The translations under genes were made by a program, and so were the position numbers. A DNA stretch of 45,682 bases from Hydrocarboniphaga sp. (GTDB lineage Bacteria > Pseudomonadota > Gammaproteobacteria > Nevskiales > Nevskiaceae): assembly GCF_028291725.1 (NCBI RefSeq), contig NZ_JAQGNT010000023.1, positions 1 to 45,682 of the forward strand. The letters are read 5' to 3'. The notes under the pieces were generated by a model that was not told the origin of the DNA, did not search any database, and saw only the letters and a list, made by a program, of their open reading frames with translations. Below are positions 17,288 to 25,637 of this stretch, in pieces (the first letter of the stretch is position 1; each line of letters begins with the position of its first letter).

Positions 17288-18835
17288 TTACTTCGACTTG
17301 TAGCGGTCGCGCAGCACATGCTTCATCACCTTGCCGCTCGGCAAACGCGGCAGTTCGGCGACGAATTCCACGCTCTTGGGCCGTTTATAACGGGCGATCC
17401 GCGTGCCGACAAAGGCGATCAGATCGGCTTCCGTCACACTGACACCGGCCTTGGCCACGGCAACCGCATGCACGACCTCGCCCCAATAGCTGTCCGGAAT
17501 GCCGATAACCGCCACGTCCTGCAGGCCGCCATGCTCCATCAGCGCCTCTTCGACTTCGCGGCAATAGATGTTCTCGCCGCCCGAGATGATCATGTCCTTC
17601 TTGCGGTCGACGAGGAACAGATAATCCTGGTCGTCCAGGTAGCCGATGTCGCCGGTATGGAACCAGCCATTCCGCACCGCCTGCTGGGTCGCTACGCTGT
17701 CGTTCCAATAACCCGCCATGGCCGCCTCGGACCGCACCAGGATTTCCCCGGCGATTCCCGGCGCACAGGGTTTTCCGCCATCGTCGACGATGCGCAAATC
17801 GGTAATGGCATTGGATTGGCCAACCGATCCCAGGCGCTTCACCTGTTCGGGGTCGCCGTCCAGGACATGCTGGTGCGGAAAGAGAATGGTCCCGGGCGCT
17901 TCGGTGCTGCCATAAATGTCCATGAAAATGGGTCCGAAGCGGTCGATCGCTTGCTTTAACAGGCTGACCGGCATTGGCGCCGCCGCATAGTTGAAAATAC
18001 GCAGACTGGACGTGTCATGGCTTTGGATCGAGGGCTCGTCCAGCAGCGCTTGTACCATGGTCGGCGCCATATGGACGTGAGTGATGCGTTCGCTTTCGAT
18101 AGTCCTTAAAACCTCAATCGGCTCGAATTTGCGCTGCAGGACCACGGTGCCGCCGGCATACATCATGGCATTGGCTTCCGACATGGCGCCGACATGGAAC
18201 ATGGGCATGATGATGAGAATGCGACTGTCGGGACGCAGCCCGAGATTGTAGGCATTGACCTTGAAGCTGGCCAAGGTCGCGGCCTGGGTCTTCATCACGC
18301 CCTTGGGCCGGCCGGTGGTGCCGCTGGTGTAGATCAGTAGGGCCAAATCGGAAGACTGCGGCTCCACTGGCGGCTCGTCTTCGCGGCCGCTTGCCGGCAG
18401 GCCCTCCAGCAGGCCTTCATAGTCCAACGCCCAGTCCGGCGCTTTGCCAATACAGATGTAGTGCTCGATAGACGGTAGCTGCTCGCGCAGAGCCGCTACA
18501 GTTTCCGCATATTGCTGCTCGAAGATCAGCACTTTGGGCGCGCTGTCCTTGAGAATATAGGCGATCTCGGGGGGAGCCAGACGGAAATTCACCGTCGCCA
18601 TGACGAAGGCATTCAAGTGGCAGACGAAGCCCAGCTCGAACCATTCATTGCAATTCATCGCAAGCACGGCCACCCGGTCTTGGGCGCCTACCCCGCGCTG
18701 ACGCAGGGACTGGCTCAGGCGCTTCGAGCGCGACAGCAGTTCGCCGTAGGTCGTGCGCCGTCCCTCGAAGACCACCGCCACGCGATCCGGGCTTCGCCGT
18801 CCGTGCCGAAGGATGATTTCGCCACAGGTTTTCAT
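17288..18835 (-). CDS. Acyl-CoA ligase (AMP-binding, ANL superfamily)
   Basis: 515 residues with all ANL motifs: ATP P-loop LIYTSGTTGRPKGVMKT (about residues 175-190), DIYGSTEAPG, GWFHTGDIGYLDD, hinge DRKKDMIISGGENIYCREVEEAL, and the catalytic Lys in LPSGKVMKHVLRDRY. It activates a carboxylic acid to its CoA ester via an acyl-adenylate, the likely entry step of the pathway. Start ATG 18835 has GGGGAAGG just upstream; a GTG at 18862 is in frame but less likely. It is the first gene of its operon (then MFS, SDR, bifunctional enzyme) and is divergent from LysR 1, which may control it. Confidence 0.92.
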   Translation of the reverse strand: MKTCGEIILRHGRRSPDRVAVVFEGRRTTYGELLSRSKRLSQSLRQRGVGAQDRVAVLAMNCNEWFELGFVCHLNAFVMATVNFRLAPPEIAYILKDSAPKVLIFEQQYAETVAALREQLPSIEHYICIGKAPDWALDYEGLLEGLPASGREDEPPVEPQSSDLALLIYTSGTTGRPKGVMKTQAATLASFKVNAYNLGLRPDSRILIIMPMFHVGAMSEANAMMYAGGTVVLQRKFEPIEVLRTIESERITHVHMAPTMVQALLDEPSIQSHDTSSLRIFNYAAAPMPVSLLKQAIDRFGPIFMDIYGSTEAPGTILFPHQHVLDGDPEQVKRLGSVGQSNAITDLRIVDDGGKPCAPGIAGEILVRSEAAMAGYWNDSVATQQAVRNGWFHTGDIGYLDDQDYLFLVDRKKDMIISGGENIYCREVEEALMEHGGLQDVAVIGIPDSYWGEVVHAVAVAKAGVSVTEADLIAFVGTRIARYKRPKSVEFVAELPRLPSGKVMKHVLRDRYKSK

Positions 18836-19112
18836 GCCTTCCCCTTCGCTTGTTGTCGTCACAATGCGAGGGCAGCCACCCCAAGTCCAATAGCATTTCG
18901 CAGCGGATCGATACGAATGGGGATATAAATCGACCCTCGACGATAGGCATGACGATGGTAAAGCCGATTGTCGGCGGCAACAGCCCGACGCCGCAGCTTC
19001 GTGACGCGGGAGTTGTCATTAGACAGCCAAGCTCCAGTCGCTTATGACGAAGTTGGCGCCCCTCAGTCCTCGCTGACAGGAGACTTGATTTGAAACACGC
19101 GCGTGTATATGG
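18836..19112. promoter_or_regulatory. Divergent intergenic region, ligase operon / LysR 1
   Basis: About 340 bp separates the ligase ATG (18835, minus) from the LysR 1 start (19176, plus), the classic layout of a LysR-controlled catabolic promoter. TTGAAA (19090-19095), 18 bp, then TATATT (19114-19119) is a plausible sigma-70 promoter for LysR 1. No gene is recognised within it, and the ligase promoter itself was not resolved. Confidence 0.35.
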
Positions 19113-19155
19113 CTATATTGATATGAGATTGGTATGGATAAGCGGTTTCATTGGC
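19113..19155 (+). promoter_or_regulatory. 43-bp block shared with LysR 2 upstream region
   Basis: Bases 19113-19155 are identical to the reverse complement of 24013-24055, in front of the paralogous LysR 2. The block contains ATTGATATG and ATTGGTATG as imperfect direct repeats 11 bp apart, one helical turn. It also contains an ATG (19134) that cannot be a shared start, because in copy 2 that frame hits TAG after 11 codons. It is probably an operator/promoter kept by both paralogues, or recent duplication. Confidence 0.6.
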
Positions 19156-19175
19156 CCGGCGGGAGCATGGTATCA

Positions 19176-20147
19176 ATGATGGATTTCAGGGCACTGCGGC
19201 ACTTTGTCGCTCTGGCGGAGGAACTGCATTTCGGACGAGCCGCACAAAAACTGCACATGTCCCAACCGCCGCTCAGTCAATCAATCAAGCGGCTGGAGCA
19301 GCGCCTCGGCGTACAACTCGTCGAACGCTCCAGCCGGTCGGTATCCCTTACCCTCTCGGGCGCCACTTTCGCCGCCGAAGCGCGCCAGCTGCTGAAACAG
19401 GTCGAATTTGTCGAACGGCTGGTCAAGCAGACGGCCGCCGGGGAAGTGGACCGGCTGATGGTGGGGTTCATCGGACCGGCGCTGTACCGAATTCTGCCGC
19501 GCACCCTGGAACTATTGCGGGTACGTATGCCGGGTGTGGACGTGCGTCTCGAGGAAATGGCGCCCGACGAGCAGATCAAGCGCTTGCGCTATGGCCAGCT
19601 CAATGTGGCCGTCATATCGCCCACCCGCATGGACTTGAAGGGTTTGTCGGTGCGCCCGGTGGAGAGAAACAGCACGGTCCTCGCGATTCCCGCCGATTGG
19701 CCGTTTGCCAACCGGACCGAGGTGCGGCTGGCCGAACTCAAGGATTATCCCTTCGTGCTCACCCCGTTCGATCGCGGCCCAGTAAGCGCCGCCTTTGTCG
19801 ACGCCTGCAATAAAGCCGGCTTCACTCCGAAGGTGGTCCAGGAAGCCACCCTGACCAACACCAGGCTGGCCCTGGTCGCGGCGGGATTGGGCGCCGCCCT
19901 CGTCACCGAGACGGCACGATACCGGCACTATCAGGGGGTGCGCTTTCTTTCCGCGGTCGATCTGTGCGACGACGCCTTCATATGGGAGCTATCCATCGTG
20001 TGGGAACCGCGCGGCGCCTCGCGCGCGCTGCGCACGCTGATCGAAAGCTTTGACAAGGCCGTCGCAGATCTCGAGGCACTGCCAGCGAAGGGAGTGCTGG
20101 AACCAACGCTGAGTCCGCCTCGGGTATCGGAAAAATGGCACTCATGA
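19176..20147 (+). CDS. LysR family transcriptional regulator 1
   Basis: 323 residues. Winged-helix HTH at residues 1-60 (MMDFRALRHFVALAEELHFGRAAQ, then MSQPPLSQSIKRLEQRLGVQLVERSSRSVSLT). The effector domain follows (LMVGFIGPALYRILPRTLELLR; LAIPADWPF). Start ATG 19176 is chosen because the same MMDFRALRHF start is conserved in LysR 2, while the sequence between the earlier ATG 19134 and here is not kept in frame. It is divergent from the acyl-CoA ligase operon and overlaps the CoA-transferase gene, so it is likely a co-inducer-responsive activator of one or both. Paralogue of 23058-23993. Confidence 0.92.
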   Translation: MMDFRALRHFVALAEELHFGRAAQKLHMSQPPLSQSIKRLEQRLGVQLVERSSRSVSLTLSGATFAAEARQLLKQVEFVERLVKQTAAGEVDRLMVGFIGPALYRILPRTLELLRVRMPGVDVRLEEMAPDEQIKRLRYGQLNVAVISPTRMDLKGLSVRPVERNSTVLAIPADWPFANRTEVRLAELKDYPFVLTPFDRGPVSAAFVDACNKAGFTPKVVQEATLTNTRLALVAAGLGAALVTETARYRHYQGVRFLSAVDLCDDAFIWELSIVWEPRGASRALRTLIESFDKAVADLEALPAKGVLEPTLSPPRVSEKWHS

Positions 20148-21367
20148 ATCATTCGCTGTCGCACGTCACCGTGCTCGATCTGTCGCGCATCCTGGCCGGT
20201 CCCTGGGCCGGGCAATTACTCGCCGACTTGGGCGCGGATGTGATCAAGGTGGAGCGTCCGGGCATGGGCGACGACACGCGCAGTTGGGGTCCGCCTTTCC
20301 TGCGTGGCACTGCGGGTGAGGACAGCGCGGACGCCGCTTATTTCCTGTGCGCGAATCGCAACAAGAAATCCGTGACGGTCGATATCACGACCTCGGAAGG
20401 CCAGTCTATCGTGCGAGATCTGGCGCGCGACGTGGACGTCGTTCTGGAGAACTTCAAAGTTGACGGACTGAAGGCCTATGGGCTCGACTATGAATCACTC
20501 AAGGCCATCAATCCTCGGCTGGTCTATTGCTCGATCACCGGCTTCGGTCAAACCGGTCCCTATGCTTCACGACCGGGCTACGATTTCCTGATCCAGGCGA
20601 TGGCCGGGTTGATGAGCATTACCGGGCGCGAAGCCGGCCAGGCGGGTGCCGGACCTCAAAAATCGGGCGTTGCCGTCACCGACTTGCTGACGGGCCTTTA
20701 CGCGACGATCGGGATTCTCGCTGCGCTCACTCATCGCGAACGAACGGGCGTCGGTCAACACATCGATGTGGCGCTCATGGACGTGCAGGTCGCCTGCCTT
20801 GCGAATCAGGCAATGAACTACCTGGTCGGCGGCAAGGTGCCGCAGCGTCTGGGCAACGCGCACCCCAACGTCGTGCCTTACCAGGATTTCCCGACCGCTG
20901 ACGGCTTCATGATCATTGCCGTGGGCAACGACACTCAGTTCAATCGTCTATGCGCCGAGTTGGGTCTGGCGGATCTCGCAACGGATCCGCGCTTCACCAC
21001 CAACCAGCAGCGAGTCGCGAATCGCATCGCATTGGTGGATCGGCTGTGCACGGTCACCAGAACCCGCTCGACCGCGCACTGGCTTGCCGCCCTTGAAAGC
21101 GCCGGTGTGCCCTGCGGTCCGATCAACGCCATCGATGCGGTATTCGCCGATCCTCAAGTTCGGGCCCGCGACATGCAAATCGAGCTGCCGCATCCAGTCG
21201 CCGGGAAAGTGTCCCTGGTCGCGAATCCGCTGCGCTTCTCGGAGACTCCGGTGGCCTATCGCAGCGCACCGCCGCTGCTCGGTGAGCACACACGTGAGGT
21301 CCTCGCCGAGCGGCTCGCGCTATCGGCATCGCGGATCGACGAACTCGCGGCCAAGGGAATTATTTAG
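20135..21367 (+). CDS. CaiB/BaiF family CoA-transferase
   Basis: About 410 residues. DLSRILAGPWAGQLLADLGADVIKVE is the class III CoA-transferase N-terminus. PGYDFLIQAMAGLMSITG follows, and VAVTDLLTGLYATIGILAAL carries the Asp that forms the acyl anhydride in formyl-CoA transferase-type enzymes. The GHD-type catalytic His of alpha-methylacyl-CoA racemases is not evident, so a transferase moving CoA between acids is favoured over a racemase. The start overlaps LysR 1: ATG 20135, or ATG 20144 in an ATGA overlap. It gives a second, ATP-free activation route beside the ligase, or recycles CoA from a product. Confidence 0.9.
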   Translation: MALMNHSLSHVTVLDLSRILAGPWAGQLLADLGADVIKVERPGMGDDTRSWGPPFLRGTAGEDSADAAYFLCANRNKKSVTVDITTSEGQSIVRDLARDVDVVLENFKVDGLKAYGLDYESLKAINPRLVYCSITGFGQTGPYASRPGYDFLIQAMAGLMSITGREAGQAGAGPQKSGVAVTDLLTGLYATIGILAALTHRERTGVGQHIDVALMDVQVACLANQAMNYLVGGKVPQRLGNAHPNVVPYQDFPTADGFMIIAVGNDTQFNRLCAELGLADLATDPRFTTNQQRVANRIALVDRLCTVTRTRSTAHWLAALESAGVPCGPINAIDAVFADPQVRARDMQIELPHPVAGKVSLVANPLRFSETPVAYRSAPPLLGEHTREVLAERLALSASRIDELAAKGII

Positions 21368-21477
21368 CTGAATCCTCAGTGAGTACAAAGTGTACGAACG
21401 GCGTGGCGACGCGGTTGTTGTGCGCAATGCCCACCGATCCCCGGACGATATGCAAGCGGACTGAGTGCCGCGCCAAA

Positions 21478-21488
21478 TGATATTGGAC
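21478..21488 (+). promoter_or_regulatory. Operator-like half-site TGATATTGGAC before acyl-CoA dehydrogenase 3
   Basis: Exact match to the half-site at 38425 and 12618 (minus). It lies in the 351-bp gap between the CoA-transferase and acyl-CoA dehydrogenase 3, 230 bp before that gene's ATG. The rest of the gap holds no recognised gene. The upstream partner arm seen at 29908 and 38393 is absent. Confidence 0.35.
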
Positions 21489-21718
21489 CTTTGAAAGCGC
21501 TCCGACTAAAAAGACTTATTAAGGTCCATAAAACATCGCGGTTCATGCCTCGACGCCGGCGCCTGGCAACATCGGGAAGATATCCGGGAAAATATCTATA
21601 ACGCGCAGATTCACCGATCTCGTCATGCCTTGGATCCATCGGGAGGCGGCGATGGCCTGACAAGTCGCGCCGACGCGAGCTATCCAAATTTTCTTTCCAA
21701 CGTAAATGGTGCCCGGTC

Positions 21719-22879
21719 ATGGATTTCCGTCTGAGCGAGCAGCAACTCGCGCTGCAATTGGCTGCCCGTCGTTTCGCCACCGAGCAACTGCCGCAGCTTG
21801 CCAAGCAACTCGAGCAGACGTCCGAACCGGTACCGCAGGACTGGTTGCGGCGTTATGGCGAGATGGGATTCCTGGGAATCAATGTCGCCGAGCGTTACGG
21901 CGGCGCGGGACTCGGCAGTATCGAGGCCCTGCTGGTGCTCGAGGAATTTGCGAAGATCTCCTCGGCGGTCGCTTTCCCCGTCTTCGAATCCTGTGTAGGC
22001 CCGATCCGGGCCATCGAACATTTCGCCGGCGAACGACTGAAGGAGAAATTGATCCCTCGCGTTTGCCGCGGCGAAATCGTGGTCGCCGTGTCCATGTCCG
22101 AACCGGAGGCCGGAACCGCGCTCACCGATCTTCGCACCAGGGGCATCATCGACGGTGACAAGATCGTCTTGAACGGGACCAAGCGCTGGTGTTCCGGCGG
22201 CGGTCATGCTGACGGCTATGTGGTCTACTGCCGGCTGTCGGACGCACCGGGCGCCAAGGGAATCGGCGCGGTCTTCGTCGAGAAGGGAACGCCGGGCCTG
22301 ACCTTCGGGGCGCAAGAACGTCTGATGGGCTTTCGCGGCGTTCCATCGAGCGATATCTATCTCGATGCGGTCGAAGTGCCACTCGACAATATGATCGTGC
22401 CGGCCGGCGGCTTTCCAAAGCTGATGGAAGCCTTCGATCTGGAGCGCTGCGGCAACGCGACCATGGCGCTGGGCCAGGCCGCTGCGTCCCTCGAAGACGT
22501 CACCGCCTATGTTCAGGAACGCAAGCAGTTCGGACGCCCGATCGTCGAATTCCAGGCGGTGCAGTTGCGTCTCGCCGAAATGAAAATGAAGGTCGAAGCG
22601 GCAAGGCTGCTGATTCATCGGGCCGTCTGCAACGCCGAGGATGGATTGCCGAACATTCTCGACTCCTCTCTGGCGAAGTGCTTTTCCAACGAAATCTGTC
22701 GTGAAGTCACCGGCGCTTCGTTGCAGCTCATGGGCGGCTACGGCTATTCGACTGAATATGCGATGGAGCGCCGGCTGCGCGATGCCTGGGGCTGGGGGAT
22801 CGCCGGTGGCGCCGTCGACATACAAAAGGTCAACATTGCCGCGGCGATGGTAGGACGTCGCTTTAACCAGCGGGCCTGA
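21719..22879 (+). CDS. Acyl-CoA dehydrogenase 3 (386 aa)
   Basis: MDFRLSEQQLALQLAARRFATEQLPQ is the N-terminal helix, VSMSEPEAGTALTDLRT is the flavin/substrate loop, and NGTKRWCSGGGHADGYVVY follows it. YVQERKQFGRPIVEFQAVQLRLAEMKM and LMGGYGYSTEYAMERRLRDAW are the C-terminal helices. The usual IYEGTxEIQ is IAGGAVDIQ, so the base position is Gly, as in the second dehydrogenase at 6765-7970. It is a single gene with no adjacent partner; an alternative catalytic Glu elsewhere, or pairing with another subunit, is needed for activity. It is convergent with LysR 2 across a REP-like hairpin. Confidence 0.9.
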   Translation: MDFRLSEQQLALQLAARRFATEQLPQLAKQLEQTSEPVPQDWLRRYGEMGFLGINVAERYGGAGLGSIEALLVLEEFAKISSAVAFPVFESCVGPIRAIEHFAGERLKEKLIPRVCRGEIVVAVSMSEPEAGTALTDLRTRGIIDGDKIVLNGTKRWCSGGGHADGYVVYCRLSDAPGAKGIGAVFVEKGTPGLTFGAQERLMGFRGVPSSDIYLDAVEVPLDNMIVPAGGFPKLMEAFDLERCGNATMALGQAAASLEDVTAYVQERKQFGRPIVEFQAVQLRLAEMKMKVEAARLLIHRAVCNAEDGLPNILDSSLAKCFSNEICREVTGASLQLMGGYGYSTEYAMERRLRDAWGWGIAGGAVDIQKVNIAAAMVGRRFNQRA

Positions 22880-22989
22880 GCTCGAACCGGAGCCAGCGGT
22901 TTGATCTGCAGCAGCCTTGCACCCACAAAACAAGAACCCGGCAAACCCTGATCGATCAGCACGGCCGCCCGATTCGCGGCACTGGATGA

Positions 22990-23050
22990 GCGGACCTTGT
23001 CCGCGATTGAGGCTGCACCGGCACAATCGCGGACAAGGTCCGCTCCTACA
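22990..23050. repeat. REP-like inverted repeat, copy 1
   Basis: GCGGACCTTGTCCGCGATTG (22990-23009) is followed by a 14-bp spacer and its perfect complement (23024-23043), then GCTCCTACAG-type flank. The same unit occurs at 37620-37690 and half of it at 44205-44232. It lies in the 178-bp gap between convergent genes, where it may also end transcription from both sides. Confidence 0.8.
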
Positions 23051-23057
23051 GTTCCAG

Positions 23058-23993
23058 CTAGCGCTCGGGCAGTATTCTCACCGGGAGCGCTTCGAGATCG
23101 CCGCTGGCCTTGCCGAAACATTCGATCAGCGTGCGTAGCGCGCGGCTGACGCCCTGCGGCTGCCACACGATCGAGAGCTCCCATTTCAGGGCCTCGTCGC
23201 GCTGGTCGACGATGGAGAGGAAGCGCACTCCGTGGTACTGCGTGTATCGCGCCGTCGCGGTGACGATGGCAGCGCCGAGCCCGGCTGAGACAAAATTCAG
23301 TCGGGTGTTGGTCTGGGTGGCTTCCTGCACCACCTTCGGAGTGAAGCCGGCATTGAAGCAGGCGTTGAAAAATGCGCTGCGGCTTGCCGGGTTGCGCTCG
23401 AACGGTATGAGCACGAAGGGATAATCCTTGAGTTCGGCCAGATGCAGCTCGGTCCGATTGGCAAACGGCCAATCGGCGGGAATCGCGAGGACCGTGCTGC
23501 CTCTCTCCACCGGGCGCACCGCCAGTCCCCGCAAATCTATCGGTGTGGGAGAGATCATCGCCAGATCAAGACGGCCAAAGCGCAGAAGCTTGATCTGCTC
23601 TTCGGACGGCAATTCCACGAGACGCACTTCGAGCTGGGGCATGCGCGCCCGCAGCAGGTCCAAGGTGCGCGGCAGAATTCGATACAGCGCCGGCGAGATG
23701 AGGCCCACCGTCAGCGTTGCCACTTCGCCGGCCGCCGTCTGCTTGACCCGCCGTTCGATGAATTCGAGTTGCTGCAGGAGTCGGCGGGCTTCGATGGCGA
23801 ACGTAGCACCCGAGAGAGTGAGGGATACCGACCGGCTGGAGCGTTCGACGAGCCGCACGCCGAGCTGCTTTTCCAGGCGTTTGATCGATTGACTGAGCGG
23901 TGGTTGCGTCATGCCCAGCTTCTGTGCGGCCCGTCCGAAATGCAACTCCTCCGCCAGCGCGACAAAGTGCCGCAGCGCCCTGAAATCCATCAT
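23058..23993 (-). CDS. LysR family transcriptional regulator 2 (paralogue of regulator 1)
   Basis: 311 residues, collinear with LysR 1 over its whole length. The first 25 residues are identical (MMDFRALRHFVALAEELHF onward), with only scattered changes later (for example LAIPADWPFANRTE in both, and KVVQEATxTNTRL in both). Differences concentrate in the effector domain, so the two may sense related but different ligands. Start ATG 23993 by homology; a TTG at 24017 is in frame. It is divergent from the P450 operon, separated by an IS4-type remnant, and shares the 43-bp upstream block with LysR 1. Confidence 0.92.
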   Translation of the reverse strand: MMDFRALRHFVALAEELHFGRAAQKLGMTQPPLSQSIKRLEKQLGVRLVERSSRSVSLTLSGATFAIEARRLLQQLEFIERRVKQTAAGEVATLTVGLISPALYRILPRTLDLLRARMPQLEVRLVELPSEEQIKLLRFGRLDLAMISPTPIDLRGLAVRPVERGSTVLAIPADWPFANRTELHLAELKDYPFVLIPFERNPASRSAFFNACFNAGFTPKVVQEATQTNTRLNFVSAGLGAAIVTATARYTQYHGVRFLSIVDQRDEALKWELSIVWQPQGVSRALRTLIECFGKASGDLEALPVRILPER

Positions 23994-24012
23994 CGATACT
24001 ATGCCCTCGCCC

Positions 24013-24055
24013 GCCAATGAAACCGCTTATCCATACCAATCTCATATCAATATAG
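24013..24055 (-). promoter_or_regulatory. 43-bp block shared with LysR 1 upstream region
   Basis: Identical in reverse complement to 19113-19155. It ends about 20 bp before the LysR 2 start codon. Bases beyond 24055 differ from the LysR 1 side, so the retained part is just this block plus the gene. This favours selection on an operator or promoter, or a recent copy limited to it. Confidence 0.6.
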
Positions 24056-24173
24056 CGCGGACTCAATCAGGCGCGCTTGGTTCCTGCCAGCTTGAACTTG
24101 CCGAATAAATCCGACCTTGATGGAGGCCATAGCGGATCCATCGATACCATCAGGATACTAATAAGGCATCAAA

Positions 24174-24184
24174 TCATATTGGAC
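24174..24184 (+). promoter_or_regulatory. Operator-like half-site TCATATTGGAC upstream of P450
   Basis: Matches the recurring ATATTGGAC core; an ACTATG hexamer follows 20 bases later, as at 12618. It lies 239 bp before the P450 ATG and directly abuts the end of an IS4-type transposase remnant, so the original promoter may have been split from its gene by the insertion. Confidence 0.35.
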
Positions 24185-24340
24185 TCAAGCCATTTCGCTC
24201 TTCCACTATGAGTTGCAGCTCCTTCTTGACAATGCGACCAGTGGATATAGGCAGACGCGGCAACAAGTCTGCGTTTTGACCGCGTTCTCGCCGGTGCGGT
24301 AGAACTGCTCGATGCGCAGATGCTGCTTGATCCACTTCTT
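24185..24340 (-). mobile_element. IS4-family transposase C-terminal remnant
   Basis: On the minus strand KKWIKQHLRIEQFYRTGENAVKTQ (about 24337-24269) is the well-known C-terminal signature of IS4-type DDE transposases (KWIKQHLRIKxFYGTSENAVKTQ). It continues LYPLVA and, after a frameshift near 24230, VKKELQL. No terminal repeats, start or catalytic domain remain. It is an old insertion relic in the LysR 2/P450 promoter region. Confidence 0.7.
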
Positions 24341-24354
24341 GCCAAGGTCCGCTT

Positions 24355-24380
24355 CCGAAGTTCGAAACCGAAGTTCGAAA
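24355..24380. repeat. 13-bp perfect tandem duplication
   Basis: CCGAAGTTCGAAA at 24355-24367 is repeated directly at 24368-24380. It lies just upstream of the P450 Shine-Dalgarno site and at the edge of the transposase remnant. Each unit holds the self-complementary TTCGAA. Likely a small slippage or repair event. Confidence 0.6.
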
Positions 24381-24422
24381 CGCTTCCGACACATCACCAC
24401 CGCCTTCGAAGAGGGGCACCCG

Positions 24423-25637
24423 ATGACACAGGAGATACCCGGAACGATGCTGCTTGATCGCGCCGTTCTCGAGAATCCGTATCCGTTCTACCTCCAGCTC
24501 CAGACTCAGGCTCCGGTATGGCGGGTTCCCGGCACCGAGGTGTTTGTCGTGACCTCCTACGCGCTGCTGGAGGAGGCTGCCGCCCGGGTCGAAGATTTCT
24601 CATCGAATATGCGCTGCCTGCTCTATCGCGATGAGGACGGGCTGCCGGCGCGTCTTTCCTTCGGCGAGGCGGGTATCCAGGCTCTCGCCACCGCTGATCC
24701 GCCGTCCCACGGCGTGCACAAGCGTGCTGTCTTTCCGGAGTTCGTCGGGAAACGCATGAGCCTTCTCGAGCCGGAGATCGCCGAGCTCGCCACCAGCCTC
24801 GTGGAGCGGGCCATCGATCGGCGAAACGTCGATTTCATGGCCGAAGTCGGCAACCTCATTCCGATCACCGTCATCAACCGTCTGATCGGCTTTCGGAACA
24901 GCAATCTGGAACGCCTTCTGCAAACCGCGTTCGATTCAACCGCGTTGGTGGGAGGAGCGCTATCTCAACAACAATTGTTCGAGTGCGTCGGGCGCAGCGT
25001 TGAAACCCAGTCCTGGATCGCCGAACAGGTCGCCGCCGCGGCGGCCGAGCCGGGTGACGATATCTTGACCTCGATCAGGAACGGCGTGGAAAGCGGGGCG
25101 TTCAGCGCCTCAGAGGGCACGGGGATTCTGATGATCCTGCTGGCCGCTGGCGGCGAGTCCACGACGAGTCTGCTCGGCAACGCCGTGCGCATCCTGGCGG
25201 ACAACGCCGAGCTGCAACAGAAGCTGCGCCAACAACCAGACCTCATCCCGGCGTTCGTGGAGGAAGTGCTCCGGCTGGAGGCCCCTTTCCGCTCCATGTT
25301 GCGGTCCGTCCCCAAGGATACGACGCTTGGCGGGGTCGAGATTCCGGCCGGCTCCACGGTCCTGCTGTTCTGGAGCGCCGGCAACCGGGATCCCGCGGCG
25401 TTCGAAAACCCCGAAGAACTCGTCCTTGAACGGCCGCGACGCCACTTGACCTTCGGCAAGGGCATCCATCACTGCGTCGGCGCGCCCCTGGCCCGCATCG
25501 AGGGGCGGACGGTGCTCAGCGTGCTGCTCGAACGCACCAGCAGCTTCACTCTCGACGCGGACCAGCCGCCCCAATGGGTCGAGAGCCTGCAGGTTCGGCG
25601 TTACGAGCGCCTCCCGCTGACGCTCGTTCCGCGGTGA
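24423..25637 (+). CDS. Cytochrome P450 (bacterial soluble class)
   Basis: 404 residues, soluble type with no membrane anchor. I-helix oxygen-activation motif AAGGESTTS (AGGxxT-like), K-helix EEVLRLE (ExxR) and the haem loop FGKGIHHCVGAPLAR with the Cys ligand near residue 353. It inserts one oxygen atom into a hydrophobic substrate, using electrons from a ferredoxin system not present in this window. Start ATG 24423 has GAGGGG upstream; the longer frame from 24312 runs through the IS remnant. Its stop overlaps the next gene by one base (TGATG), so the SRPBCC-Gfa fusion is co-translated. LysR 2 is divergent upstream. Confidence 0.93.
   Translation: MTQEIPGTMLLDRAVLENPYPFYLQLQTQAPVWRVPGTEVFVVTSYALLEEAAARVEDFSSNMRCLLYRDEDGLPARLSFGEAGIQALATADPPSHGVHKRAVFPEFVGKRMSLLEPEIAELATSLVERAIDRRNVDFMAEVGNLIPITVINRLIGFRNSNLERLLQTAFDSTALVGGALSQQQLFECVGRSVETQSWIAEQVAAAAAEPGDDILTSIRNGVESGAFSASEGTGILMILLAAGGESTTSLLGNAVRILADNAELQQKLRQQPDLIPAFVEEVLRLEAPFRSMLRSVPKDTTLGGVEIPAGSTVLLFWSAGNRDPAAFENPEELVLERPRRHLTFGKGIHHCVGAPLARIEGRTVLSVLLERTSSFTLDADQPPQWVESLQVRRYERLPLTLVPR

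Noticed and set aside
19134-19175. Upstream ATG as start of LysR 1
   Set aside because: The same ATG and following bases exist before LysR 2 but run into a stop there, while the MMDFRALRHF start is conserved in both.
20144-21367. CaiB/BaiF protein as an alpha-methylacyl-CoA racemase
   Set aside because: The racemase-type GHD catalytic segment is not seen; the Asp context VTDLLTG and the PGYDF segment fit CoA-transferases better.
21680-23026. 448-codon open frame on the minus strand opposite acyl-CoA dehydrogenase 3
   Set aside because: It is the antisense shadow of a clear acyl-CoA dehydrogenase in GC-rich DNA; the translation is His/Arg/Gln-rich with no family features.
22990-23050. CRISPR-like or integron attC element at the palindromes
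   Set aside because: No regular repeat-spacer series and no attC core sites; single hairpins of REP type explain them.
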